Shown one piece after another: positions 7,953-14,297 of a stretch of 22,255 bases of DNA. The stretch is from a virus: the IMG/VR virus record IMGVR_UViG_3300025102_000327, positions 1 through 22,255 of that record; one strand, given 5' to 3'. Under the pieces are notes generated by a model. It was given only the letters and a program-made list of their open reading frames with translations, did no database searches and was not told where the DNA came from. Every line of letters starts with the position of its first letter. Position 1 is the stretch's first letter. The translations under genes and the position numbers were made by a program.

Positions 7953-10945
7953 TGAAGGGCAGAGATTCCTCTGTTGTTGTAAGAGCCCTCCCAGCTATAG
8001 CCAGTGATGGCTGATGGGTAGGGATCAGGGGCTTCGATTGTTGTCTTGACGATGTTGCCTGCACTGAAGATAGGCATAGTTGCTAAACCGATCTCAGCAA
8101 TAGGAACAGCATTTGCGTCGTAGACATTGGCCGGAGTAATCTCGATGGCCCTAGTAACATCCTGATAACCAAGCTTCGAGACGGTGACGTTGTATCTACC
8201 TGAGTAATAGAGATCCAGATAGAGGAAGGAGACCTGAGGGATATTGACCCTGTCAGCCTTAGCGTCTTGCTGGACAAAGATAGAAGGTAGTACCACCGTG
8301 CTTGTATATCCAACACCTACTACGAAGTCAGAGTTGGCTACATCCAGCCCAGCCATGAAGAAGGGGCCAGTGGCATCCTCCTGGATCTCTACAGTTGTGA
8401 AGAAACCATCTAGGTCACCACCAACAACCATAAGGACATAGGGCTCTGTGGTGAACACTCTGTTTACTGCAGGAAAATCAACACGAGCTTCTGATGCCCC
8501 AGCTGTGATCGTGCAGATATCATCACCAAACATATAGTCCAGACGGGGGCTGAACTGGGAAAAACCTACATCGATAGGTGCAATGTCTGGGTCATCCACC
8601 AGTTTTGATTTTAATAATGAATGATTTATACCGTCTGAAGCTACGATATATAGGGTGTCATCCTCTGAGGACAAGTTCAGGATATCTGAAGGATATGTCC
8701 ACTTAGTCCACCCAGCCATCTGCCGCTTATCCCCGTTGTTCATAAACTTGAACACAAAGACATTCTCTGTCCCATCGCCTAGGAACAACATGTTGTTGTT
8801 CGCAGTTACATCCTCCCAGACAAAGTCAGGAGGCAGAAACTCAGGGATCACTCGGGTAATATCAGCCACCACTGGGCGGTTATCAACAGAGTCAATAGCC
8901 ATCTCCAACACCTTGGCGTAGGTCTCGTTCTCAGAGACAAAAGCAACGGAGATACCTGTGTTTAGGGGTAGGACATTGGAGCGGTAGAAATAGTTGCTGA
9001 TCTCGGTCATCTTGACTGTTGCTGCGGCGAAGGTGAGCTCCGATGTAGACATCAGGAACTGACTACGCTCAGCAAACAAGAGAAGACCCTTAGCCGTAGG
9101 CACAGCAGCTTTAAGGATTGCTGGTCTAGTTGAGGAAGCCGTCAGGTCAATAGGATCTGAGTCAGCTACAGCTAAGGCTGATGTAGTGAAGAAGTTAAAG
9201 TAATCACCAGGCTGAGACATGATCACAGCATCCTCAGAGAGGAAGCCCAGGCGGTTATTAAAGAAGAACATATTGGAAATAGATCTTCCCACAAACGAGG
9301 GCTCGGGATTTGTCTTCTCGTCACCTACTTGTCTTGGAGCCCAACCATCAAAGGCAGAGTCTGTATTAAGTGCATCGATAACGAACGATCCATCAGCCTG
9401 CCTTACAAGGGCATGTGGCATGGTGGAACTGTTTAGGGTAGTCAGTATGCCTGGGGCTACTGTTTCTTCCCATGAGCCAGCTCCTGGCATCCCCTCAGAG
9501 ACCGTTACGAATCGGACGTAGTAATCATCAGAATCAGACTCTTCGGTGTTGTTTACCTTAAGGATTGAACCTGGAAAACATTGAGCAGGCAGCTCAGCTA
9601 CATCCTGTGCAACGCCCCTAATAGCCGTCATGGCATTTGAGGTTACGCCACCTCTACAGGAGAGGTTGAAGTTCTCAAATTGAGAAGATTGAATCCTAAT
9701 AGTATTGCCAATAGAATCTGCACTAAACCCAGTTATGTTATTAATTGCAGTAGTAAGAGATGTGACCACTAGGGCCATGTCTAGAGTACCACTTGATGTA
9801 TCTGCAGGTGATGTATAGCTTGCAGTACCTGCACTATTATAAGCATAAGTGAATCGCTCTTCAGTAACACGCACAGTGAAACTGACGCCATTCATAGTTA
9901 CAGTGGTCTCATCACCTTTGCGCCAACCTGATCCACCATTTTGGAGTAGAACATCAGTCGTATAGCGAGATCTATAAGCTTTATCAGAGCCTTGTCTTTC
10001 TTCCCAAGAACTTGTCTGAACTACGTTTCCGTTAGAACCTGTAAATGTTCCTTGAATCCTATTTCTTTCAAAGCTTGTCCCTGTAACTCTGTAGTAAACA
10101 TCCCAGCCATAATCAAAGTCATAGCTCAGATCCCATTCAATATTAAAACCTGGGAATGTCTCAGTAGCTATGCCTCCACCATTGTTGTTAAAAATAGTGT
10201 CTGGGTCATCTAGTGTGTTGACGTTGGTTAGTTTGGATTCTTTGAAGTCACTACCACCCAGGAAGGCCTGACACTGGTTTACCAGTCGGAAGTTAAGACC
10301 TGTCTTCGCACCATCCGTAACAGAGAAGTTCTGAGCATCTACATCACTACAAGCACCACCATCACCCACATCATAAGAGCCAGGGATGACTTCTAAGCCT
10401 GTTGCTGTGTAGACCTTCGTAGGCGTACTAGAAGTATCCTTAGAGATATCGATGTTGTAACTGGTGTTGTAAGCGATCTGATCAATAGTGACAAAGCCCT
10501 CAACAGCTGCTTCTGCACTAGAGGTTCCGCTCATTGAGATGAGGCGGTTCCTGTTAGTCATGAGCGTGTAGTCAGCAATAGTGATCTGCTCTACATCGAG
10601 CTGACTAGCACCATCGAAGTAAGCTGCAGCACTATTAGAAATAGTGACGGTACGCTCTGAACCATCATTGAGGTCCCACACCCTCACAACCAGGGCGGGG
10701 TTGTTGTACATCGCTACGGCATACCGCTCAGCGTTATCTCGGAAGATATTGAACCAACGAGCATTAAGGGGAATATTAGACCCCATAGTCGCAATAAACT
10801 CTGTACCTGGACGCTTACGGCACCCAAAGGTGGGGTCCAGATAAACATTAGTAGCCTCACGAACCTGACCGGGCAGCTTCACGGGGTCTGGTTGTTGACT
10901 AACCCCACCTAGTAGGTTGGGGATTTTTTGTGAAACTGCAGCCAT
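7949..10945 (-). CDS. Tail tubular protein B (T7 gp12-like nozzle)
   Basis: This 998-residue protein is larger than T7 gp12 (794). Its start, MAAVSQKIPNLLGGVSQQPD, is the hallmark beginning of T7-type tail nozzle proteins, followed by FGCRKRPGTEF around residue 40. It also has the typical SISNMFFFNNRLGFLSEDAV segment near residue 560 and the DPIDLTASS region that follows. It forms the lower tail tube together with the gp11-like protein encoded immediately upstream (2-base gap). Residues about 170-430 are rich in Asn, Ser, Thr and Tyr; by eye the DNA there is more AT-rich than on either side and probably accounts for the extra length. This may be an inserted or fast-evolving surface domain. 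The family assignment is secure. Confidence 0.95.
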   Translation of the reverse strand: MAAVSQKIPNLLGGVSQQPDPVKLPGQVREATNVYLDPTFGCRKRPGTEFIATMGSNIPLNARWFNIFRDNAERYAVAMYNNPALVVRVWDLNDGSERTVTISNSAAAYFDGASQLDVEQITIADYTLMTNRNRLISMSGTSSAEAAVEGFVTIDQIAYNTSYNIDISKDTSSTPTKVYTATGLEVIPGSYDVGDGGACSDVDAQNFSVTDGAKTGLNFRLVNQCQAFLGGSDFKESKLTNVNTLDDPDTIFNNNGGGIATETFPGFNIEWDLSYDFDYGWDVYYRVTGTSFERNRIQGTFTGSNGNVVQTSSWEERQGSDKAYRSRYTTDVLLQNGGSGWRKGDETTVTMNGVSFTVRVTEERFTYAYNSAGTASYTSPADTSSGTLDMALVVTSLTTAINNITGFSADSIGNTIRIQSSQFENFNLSCRGGVTSNAMTAIRGVAQDVAELPAQCFPGSILKVNNTEESDSDDYYVRFVTVSEGMPGAGSWEETVAPGILTTLNSSTMPHALVRQADGSFVIDALNTDSAFDGWAPRQVGDEKTNPEPSFVGRSISNMFFFNNRLGFLSEDAVIMSQPGDYFNFFTTSALAVADSDPIDLTASSTRPAILKAAVPTAKGLLLFAERSQFLMSTSELTFAAATVKMTEISNYFYRSNVLPLNTGISVAFVSENETYAKVLEMAIDSVDNRPVVADITRVIPEFLPPDFVWEDVTANNNMLFLGDGTENVFVFKFMNNGDKRQMAGWTKWTYPSDILNLSSEDDTLYIVASDGINHSLLKSKLVDDPDIAPIDVGFSQFSPRLDYMFGDDICTITAGASEARVDFPAVNRVFTTEPYVLMVVGGDLDGFFTTVEIQEDATGPFFMAGLDVANSDFVVGVGYTSTVVLPSIFVQQDAKADRVNIPQVSFLYLDLYYSGRYNVTVSKLGYQDVTRAIEITPANVYDANAVPIAEIGLATMPIFSAGNIVKTTIEAPDPYPSAITGYSWEGSYNNRGISALQ

Positions 10946-10947
10946 AA

Positions 10948-11541
10948 TTAGTATCTAAGAGCAGCGAACGAAGGTCGGTAGGTTCTGTAATTGCGGTTAT
11001 CTGCTGTCCCAAGCATGTTGTAATCACCCTGCTGGGTCTCATACTCAAGCATTGCTGCTCGGGCCTGGGCCTCTTCACGCTCACCAAACTTGACGGCTTC
11101 CTTGGAACCCACAGCACGACCTGCAAACAGGTTTGCTGCACGCATGGTGACGTAGTTCTTAAAAGCTTCTGGCATGTCGTCGAATTCCACTAGCCAGATA
11201 ACATTAAGTTCCTGCTGTGTGGTGAATGTAAACGAGTGAGTTCTCTTGTCATAGAGAAACCCCTCCCTGATCACTACATCACAGTCACTTAGGTAGTCAG
11301 TATCAAGTGCTAACACATTGTTTGGAATTACAATGCGGTTGTCAGTATTAGGAGTGAATGGATAATCATACTCTTTGTTAAATACCCAGCCATCTGACTG
11401 AACTGAGTTAGAGACTTCGTCCAGAGTATTAACAGCCATAACAACCATAGGGTTGTCATTATCAATAGTAGTAACAGCAGCCTGTCCAATGTTGGATAGA
11501 ACGATATTGACCGCTGATAATTTTGTTTGTTTAGTTGCCAT
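10948..11541 (-). CDS. Tail tubular protein A (T7 gp11-like)
   Basis: The 197-residue protein matches T7 gp11 in length (196) and position between capsid and tail tubular B. It begins with a Lys/Thr-rich start and then LSAVNIVLSNIGQAAVTTID, typical of this gatekeeper family, which forms the dodecameric adaptor ring between portal and nozzle. WVFNKEYDYPFTPN around residue 53 and the FKNYVTMRAANLFAGRAVGS segment around 125-144 are also characteristic. The C-terminus (YRTYRPSFAALRY) is Tyr/Arg-rich. The gene is the first after the stem-loop that follows the capsid gene. Confidence 0.95.
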   Translation of the reverse strand: MATKQTKLSAVNIVLSNIGQAAVTTIDNDNPMVVMAVNTLDEVSNSVQSDGWVFNKEYDYPFTPNTDNRIVIPNNVLALDTDYLSDCDVVIREGFLYDKRTHSFTFTTQQELNVIWLVEFDDMPEAFKNYVTMRAANLFAGRAVGSKEAVKFGEREEAQARAAMLEYETQQGDYNMLGTADNRNYRTYRPSFAALRY

Positions 11542-11560
11542 TTAATTTCTAGGGAATGAG

Positions 11561-11590
11561 AAGCCCCGAGGGCCCCAGATTGGGACCCAA
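11561..11590 (-). terminator. GC-rich stem-loop between capsid and tail tubular A (T7 terminator position)
   Basis: On the minus strand GGGTCCC (11588-11582) pairs with GGGGCCC (11576-11570) around a 5-base loop, a 7-bp stem with one G-T pair. A competing fold pairs GCCC (11573-11570) with GGGC (11666-type run at 11566-11563) and is followed by TTCTC. T7 has its single late terminator exactly here, between genes 10 and 11. There is no real T-run after either fold, so it may be a weak terminator, a processing site or an mRNA-stabilising structure. Confidence 0.45.
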
Positions 11591-11603
11591 GAGGTATAAA
11601 TAA

Positions 11604-12602
11604 TCAGGCAGCTTGCAGGCTTCCAGCAACAGAAACTCGGAGAGTATCTGCGCCCATAGCTAATTTTCCGACGATTAAATCGCCCTGGTATTGGACATGG
11701 AAGTCCCCTGAAGTTGTCTCGATAGAAGGAGCAATAGCTTCAACAGTACCGGCTGCTTCCTTATGGAACACGAGGCCAGCAAGGTTCGAGCAGTCGACCT
11801 TGTAGTCGTTCTCTTCACCGGTTACGTCGGTGTTGAAGTTGGTTCCGTACATATCTGCAAGCACGTTGGACTTGAAGATACGGATGCCAGCGATGCTGTA
11901 CAGACCCTTACCGCTGTTCATGTCACCCTGGGTGTTACCGATTTCACGGTTCAGGATGTTTGTATCAACAGAGGAGATTAGGGAGTAGTACTGGCGTGGG
12001 CTGAGCACGGCGCAACGTCCTGACTGGGGAGCTGCACGTTCGTCGAGGACCGCCGCTGCCTCGAAGAAACCGTCGACAATCGCCTGGGCGTCGTTTGTGT
12101 TGCCAGAGCCAATGCTTACTTCAAAGCCACCGGGCTCATCTGTAACAACAGAGGACTCAGTTGCACCCTTTGCAAGGATACGAGCGATGCGCTCATCGTA
12201 GTGCAGGGCCATGGCTTCACCGATCTGTTTTGAGATCTCGCTGCGACTTGACCACTGCGACAGAATCTCATCCAAGTCGTAGCAGAACTGGCTGGATACG
12301 AGGAGCTGATCCATGACGATCGTCTTCTCGTTGCTCTTCAGTCCGTCATCGGGAGTGATAGCGGAGCCAGCAGTATGGTAGCCGCTGGAGAGCTTTCCTG
12401 TCAGCAAGAACTGCTTGCTCTTTCCACCACGAAGGGTGTAATTGCGAACCAATCCTTTAAAGATACAGGCGCTATTGAAGGCATTAAATACCTCGCCACT
12501 GAACAGCTTTAGTGCTGTAGCGTAACGAGTATCGTAGTTTTGTGTAGGGGTACGATTACCGTCTGCGACGTTATTACCCTGAAAAGCTGTAAAATCAGAC
12601 AC
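11604..12602 (-). CDS. Major capsid protein (T7 gp10A-like)
   Basis: The 332-residue product is close in length to T7 gp10A (345) and has the HK97-type capsid pattern of this family. FSGEVFNAFNSACIFKGLVR occupies about 34-53, followed by SKQFLLTGKL, DEILSQWSSRSEISKQIGEA, and a C-terminal AGIRIFKSNVLADMYG segment. The start is GTG at 12602 (Met-Ser-Asp-Phe). Upstream in frame there is no ATG before a TAA, so GTG is the best choice, although no clear Shine-Dalgarno sequence precedes it. A hairpin-rich leader of about 280 bases lies upstream and a stem-loop follows the stop. I see no sign of the gp10B-type frameshift extension known in T7. Confidence 0.95.
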   Translation of the reverse strand: MSDFTAFQGNNVADGNRTPTQNYDTRYATALKLFSGEVFNAFNSACIFKGLVRNYTLRGGKSKQFLLTGKLSSGYHTAGSAITPDDGLKSNEKTIVMDQLLVSSQFCYDLDEILSQWSSRSEISKQIGEAMALHYDERIARILAKGATESSVVTDEPGGFEVSIGSGNTNDAQAIVDGFFEAAAVLDERAAPQSGRCAVLSPRQYYSLISSVDTNILNREIGNTQGDMNSGKGLYSIAGIRIFKSNVLADMYGTNFNTDVTGEENDYKVDCSNLAGLVFHKEAAGTVEAIAPSIETTSGDFHVQYQGDLIVGKLAMGADTLRVSVAGSLQAA

Positions 12603-12659
12603 TTGAATTAAAAGGTTAAAAGTAAACTTATGGACTAACGATCTAGATCTGTTTTGTTT

Positions 12660-12694
12660 GACTGTTTAGGCCACAGTCTGGGCGCATGCACCCA
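12660..12694 (-). other. Two adjacent stem-loops 58 bases before the capsid start
   Basis: On the minus strand TGGGTG-CATG-CGCCCA (12694-12679) forms a 6-bp stem with a 4-base loop and one G-T pair. It is followed with no spacer by GACTGT-GGCCTAA-ACAGTC (12678-12660), a perfect 6-bp stem with a 7-base loop. Neither is followed by a T-run, so termination is unlikely. A stabilising or RNase-processed 5' end of the capsid message is a reasonable inference, since T7 late mRNAs are shaped by RNase III hairpins. Confidence 0.55.
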
Positions 12695-12728
12695 AAGAGT
12701 TGTCTCACCATAATGAGGCTCTAAGGGC

Positions 12729-12801
12729 GAATACCAGGCAGGGGAGTCGAACCCCTGCTACTCCAACTGGCAGGCAACCGGGCTTTCCGTTCCCGGCATC
12801 C
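12729..12801 (-). ncRNA. tRNA-like structured element with a T-arm hairpin
   Basis: At 12758-12738 the minus strand forms a 7-bp perfect stem around the loop TTCGACT; its core GGTTCGACTCC matches the universal tRNA T-arm (B-box) consensus. GGATGCC (12801-12795) can pair with GGTATTC (12735-12729) through seven pairs, two or three of them G-U, closing a 73-nucleotide unit of tRNA size. GGG-AACGGAAAG-CCC forms a second arm with GGA in the loop. A canonical cloverleaf does not result: U8 and a normal D-arm are missing, the T-stem is too long, and there is no 3' CCA. It could be a decayed tRNA, a tRNA mimic, or a chance match on a stable mRNA-leader hairpin. Confidence 0.35.
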
Positions 12802-12868
12802 GTAACCGTCTCCTCGTGTTGTACAAGGAAAGTAATTGCACCATCAATCAGGCACAAGCGGGATACAA

Positions 12869-12883
12869 AGCCTCCCGAAGGCT
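12869..12883 (-). terminator. Small terminator-like hairpin overlapping the DUF4278-like stop codon
   Basis: AGCCT-TCGGG-AGGCT forms a 5-bp perfect stem on the minus strand, starting within the TAG stop of the micro-gene and running into TTTG. The T-run is only three bases, so efficiency would be low at best. The sequence CCTTCGGGA in its centre recurs after the preceding small gene at 13041-13032. Confidence 0.35.
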
Positions 12884-12983
12884 ATTTGACTAGCAGATAA
12901 CGGACTCCCCTATAGGTGAGCTTCTGCTGCTTAGCGGTGGCCTTCTGAAGGCGTACCGCTTGCTTGACTTGAACGTCAGTCAT
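12882..12983 (-). CDS. 33-residue DUF4278-like micro-protein
   Basis: An ATG at 12983 opens a 33-codon frame ending in TAG. The product starts MTDVQVKQAVRLQKATAKQQ and continues with LTYRGVRYLLVK. The KLTYRGVxY signature is the start of DUF4278 (PF14105), a family of very small proteins common in cyanobacteria and their phages; here it sits at the C-terminus behind a basic helix. A good Shine-Dalgarno sequence, GGAGAT, lies six bases upstream, which few genes in this window have and which supports translation. A 26-base inverted repeat (12934-12959) lies inside the gene. Function is unknown. The gene lies between a 79-residue orphan and the capsid leader. Confidence 0.6.
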   Translation of the reverse strand: MTDVQVKQAVRLQKATAKQQKLTYRGVRYLLVK

Positions 12984-12987
12984 GTGG

Positions 12988-12993
12988 ATCTCC
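12988..12993 (-). promoter_or_regulatory. Ribosome binding site of the DUF4278-like micro-gene
   Basis: GGAGAT on the minus strand, with GGAG ending six bases before the ATG at 12983, is one of the clearest Shine-Dalgarno matches in the window. It is the main reason for accepting a 33-codon frame as a gene. Confidence 0.65.
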
Positions 12994-12998
12994 AAAGG

Positions 12999-13022
12999 CC
13001 TAACCCCCGTTCCATGGTTAGG
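12999..13022 (-). other. Stem-loop upstream of the micro-gene ribosome binding site
   Basis: CCTAACC (13022-13016) pairs perfectly with GGTTAGG (13005-12999) around a 10-base loop. It lies five bases before the GGAGAT ribosome binding site, so it could influence translation or mark a processing point between the 79-residue orphan and the micro-gene. No T-run follows, so termination is unlikely. Confidence 0.4.
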
Positions 13023-13057
13023 TGTATTGCGTCCCGAAGGATGAACGTACTAGGAGA

Positions 13058-13297
13058 TCAATTAACAGGCGGGCGCATGTAGTTGTCCCACAGCTCCCTG
13101 AGATCGATCAGCACGTCTTTGAAGTAGTAGCCGCAAGCGCTGTATCGCTCACCGTAGTCCTCAGGGAACCAGTCGGTGTGGATGTGAATGAACCAGCCGT
13201 CTCCACTGCCGATTGGCAGATCTGGACGTTCGTAGCTGTGACACCACGGCGCATCGTCTAAGTCGGCAATGGTGCGAGGAAACTTGTAGTTGTTCAT
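13058..13297 (-). CDS. Hypothetical protein, 79 residues, aromatic and acidic
   Basis: I do not recognise this protein. From the ATG at 13297 it reads MNNYKFPRTIADLDDAPWCH, followed by a segment rich in Trp, Tyr, Asp and His, including GDGWFIHIHTDWFPEDYG, and it ends LWDNYMRPPVN. A GTG at 13324 would add nine residues (GLSCYRRG), but those look random and neither start has a clear Shine-Dalgarno, so I chose the ATG. There is no signal peptide or membrane segment. The balanced composition and the position in a tightly packed head operon, downstream of hli, suggest a real gene. The two closely spaced His residues in WFIHIH are too little for a metal-site claim. Confidence 0.6.
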   Translation of the reverse strand: MNNYKFPRTIADLDDAPWCHSYERPDLPIGSGDGWFIHIHTDWFPEDYGERYSACGYYFKDVLIDLRELWDNYMRPPVN

Positions 13298-13348
13298 ACC
13301 GCGACGATAGCAGCTCAATCCCACTAAAGGGGCTGAAGTAACAAATCG

Positions 13349-13465
13349 TTACCAGATGCTGCCAGTTACCAGATAAGTAACAACAGCAGCTACGACTCCA
13401 ATCATTGCGAGTCGACCATTCCAACGCTCGGCGCGTTCCCAGTGGGTTTCGTATTCAGGTCTCAT
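13349..13465 (-). CDS. hli: High-light-inducible protein (Hli), chlorophyll-binding
   Basis: A 38-codon frame too short for routine ORF lists starts at the ATG at 13465. Its core, ERWNGRLAMIGVVAA, carries the ExxNGRxAMIG chlorophyll-binding motif of the Hli/LHC superfamily in a single transmembrane helix (about residues 16-34). VTGSIW follows, corresponding to the TG.I ending of phage and Prochlorococcus Hli proteins, cut short. Hli proteins insert in thylakoid membranes and protect photosystems; cyanophages express them to sustain host photosynthesis during infection. The ATG overlaps the scaffold TGA (ATGA) and no Shine-Dalgarno is present, so translation is probably coupled to scaffold. 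This gene is the strongest evidence that the host is a cyanobacterium. No psbA is present in the window. Confidence 0.92.
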   Translation of the reverse strand: MRPEYETHWERAERWNGRLAMIGVVAAVVTYLVTGSIW

Positions 13466-14295
13466 AAAAGGTTAGTAGATCGGGATAGTTTATTTTCAAC
13501 GTCCTGGCGGAATGCAGGGTCGTCGTTGTAGCGAGGATCAGCAATGGCCCTAGCGAGCTCTGCATGACTCCTGAAGGCGTCCTTAGTGGGCGCTGACTTA
13601 CGTCCGGTCACCAGTGGGGCTTCGTATCCTTCAGCGTTCTTGTAGCGATTGCTGAGGGCTTCTACAGCGAACTTGATGGCAGCAGTGTTACCACTCGTAG
13701 TTACTTCGTTGTATGCAGAGATTTCATCTTCAGACAGGTTTGAGCCTGCCCACTGCACCATCTCCCCATAAGCTTGCTCTCCTCCAACAGAATCGAGAAT
13801 GGCTTTCTGAGCCGACTCGTCTACTGCCTGGGCTTGAGCTTTGTTTTGGTTCTTGGCATAGGAGCTGACATATGCCTCGATCAGATCTTTGCTGTCGAGT
13901 TTGGATAGTTCAGCAATTGACTCTTCAGTCAGCTTCCCTTCCTTTTCATATGCAACAGAGGCACGGCTGATAGCAGACTCAGCTTCGGAGATTTGCTCCT
14001 CTGCTTCTGCTTCCTTCTCAGGCTCAGCCGTCTCCTCTGTTGACTCCTCTTCTGTTTCACCAGAACTCATCTTTTTCTGAAGTTCCTCGTAAGCCTTCAG
14101 CAGCTCATCCTGTGATTTGAACTTACCGGCAATCAGCTCGGGGTTGTCATTCTCAAGGTCTTGCTGCTGAAACTTGCGCTCACGATCCTCCTGCTCCATT
14201 TGAGCAATCTTTTCGCCTTGCTCTAGTGCAGATGCCTCGGCAGCCTTCTGATCATCAGATGGCCCTTCGGATGGATCAAATACGGTAGTGGGCAT
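13462..14295 (-). CDS. Capsid assembly (scaffolding) protein, T7 gp9-like
   Basis: The 277-residue protein is very acidic and helical with long Glu/Ala/Lys stretches, for example ESTEETAEPEKEAEAEEQ around residues 83-100. Its length is near that of T7 gp9 (307), and it lies between portal and capsid as gp9 does. Such scaffolds guide prohead assembly and leave before DNA packaging. The C-terminal third has the DAFRSHAELARAIADPRYN motif at about 245-263, typical of podovirus scaffolds and probably the capsid-binding end. The start lies two bases after the stop of the 84-residue gene, and the stop codon overlaps the ATG of hli. Confidence 0.9.
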   Translation of the reverse strand: MPTTVFDPSEGPSDDQKAAEASALEQGEKIAQMEQEDRERKFQQQDLENDNPELIAGKFKSQDELLKAYEELQKKMSSGETEEESTEETAEPEKEAEAEEQISEAESAISRASVAYEKEGKLTEESIAELSKLDSKDLIEAYVSSYAKNQNKAQAQAVDESAQKAILDSVGGEQAYGEMVQWAGSNLSEDEISAYNEVTTSGNTAAIKFAVEALSNRYKNAEGYEAPLVTGRKSAPTKDAFRSHAELARAIADPRYNDDPAFRQDVENKLSRSTNLL

Positions 14296-14297
14296 AA

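Larger units (their letters stand above)
12603..12881 (-). promoter_or_regulatory. Hairpin-rich 5' leader of the capsid gene, no supported gene
   Basis: These 279 bases separate the DUF4278-like micro-gene from the capsid GTG and are the largest gap in the window. Reading toward the capsid, they contain a small terminator-like hairpin, a tRNA-like element with a T-arm hairpin, two adjacent perfect hairpins (12694-12679 and 12678-12660), and a short palindrome GATCTAGATC at 12640-12649. Only two very short frames exist (28 and 22 codons), neither convincing. The phage promoter for capsid mRNA would be expected here by analogy with T7 phi10, but I recognise no T7-class promoter. Confidence 0.55.

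Noticed and set aside
10815-10828. TTTGGGTGCCGTAA on the minus strand, similar to the cyanophage Syn5 promoter as I recall it.
   Set aside because: It encodes the conserved FGCRK motif near the N-terminus of tail tubular protein B; no second copy sits in an intergenic position.
11604-11640. Possible programmed frameshift at the capsid end making a longer minor capsid form as in T7.
   Set aside because: I see no slippery heptamer before the stop, and a structured terminator-like region with stops follows directly.
12643-12711. A 22-codon minus-strand frame with CMRPDC, over the twin hairpins.
   Set aside because: Very short, only a weak GAG upstream, and the two perfect inverted repeats are a better explanation of this stretch.
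12758-12844. A 28-codon minus-strand frame beginning MVQLLSLYNT.
   Set aside because: No ribosome binding site, no recognisable motif, and it runs through the tRNA-like element whose structure better explains the sequence.
12899-12920. CTCACCTATAGGGGAG on the minus strand, close to the T7 promoter core CTCACTATAGGGAG and nearly palindromic.
   Set aside because: It has extra bases relative to the T7 core, lacks the upstream TAATACGA part, and is exactly the codons for Leu-Thr-Tyr-Arg-Gly-Val, the DUF4278-like signature of the micro-gene. Coding explains it.
12680-13090. Apparent repeat GGGCGCATG near AGTTGTC at 12681 and again at 13071 on the plus strand.
   Set aside because: Only short blocks match with different spacing, and the second copy is explained as codons of the 79-residue protein. 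Likely chance.
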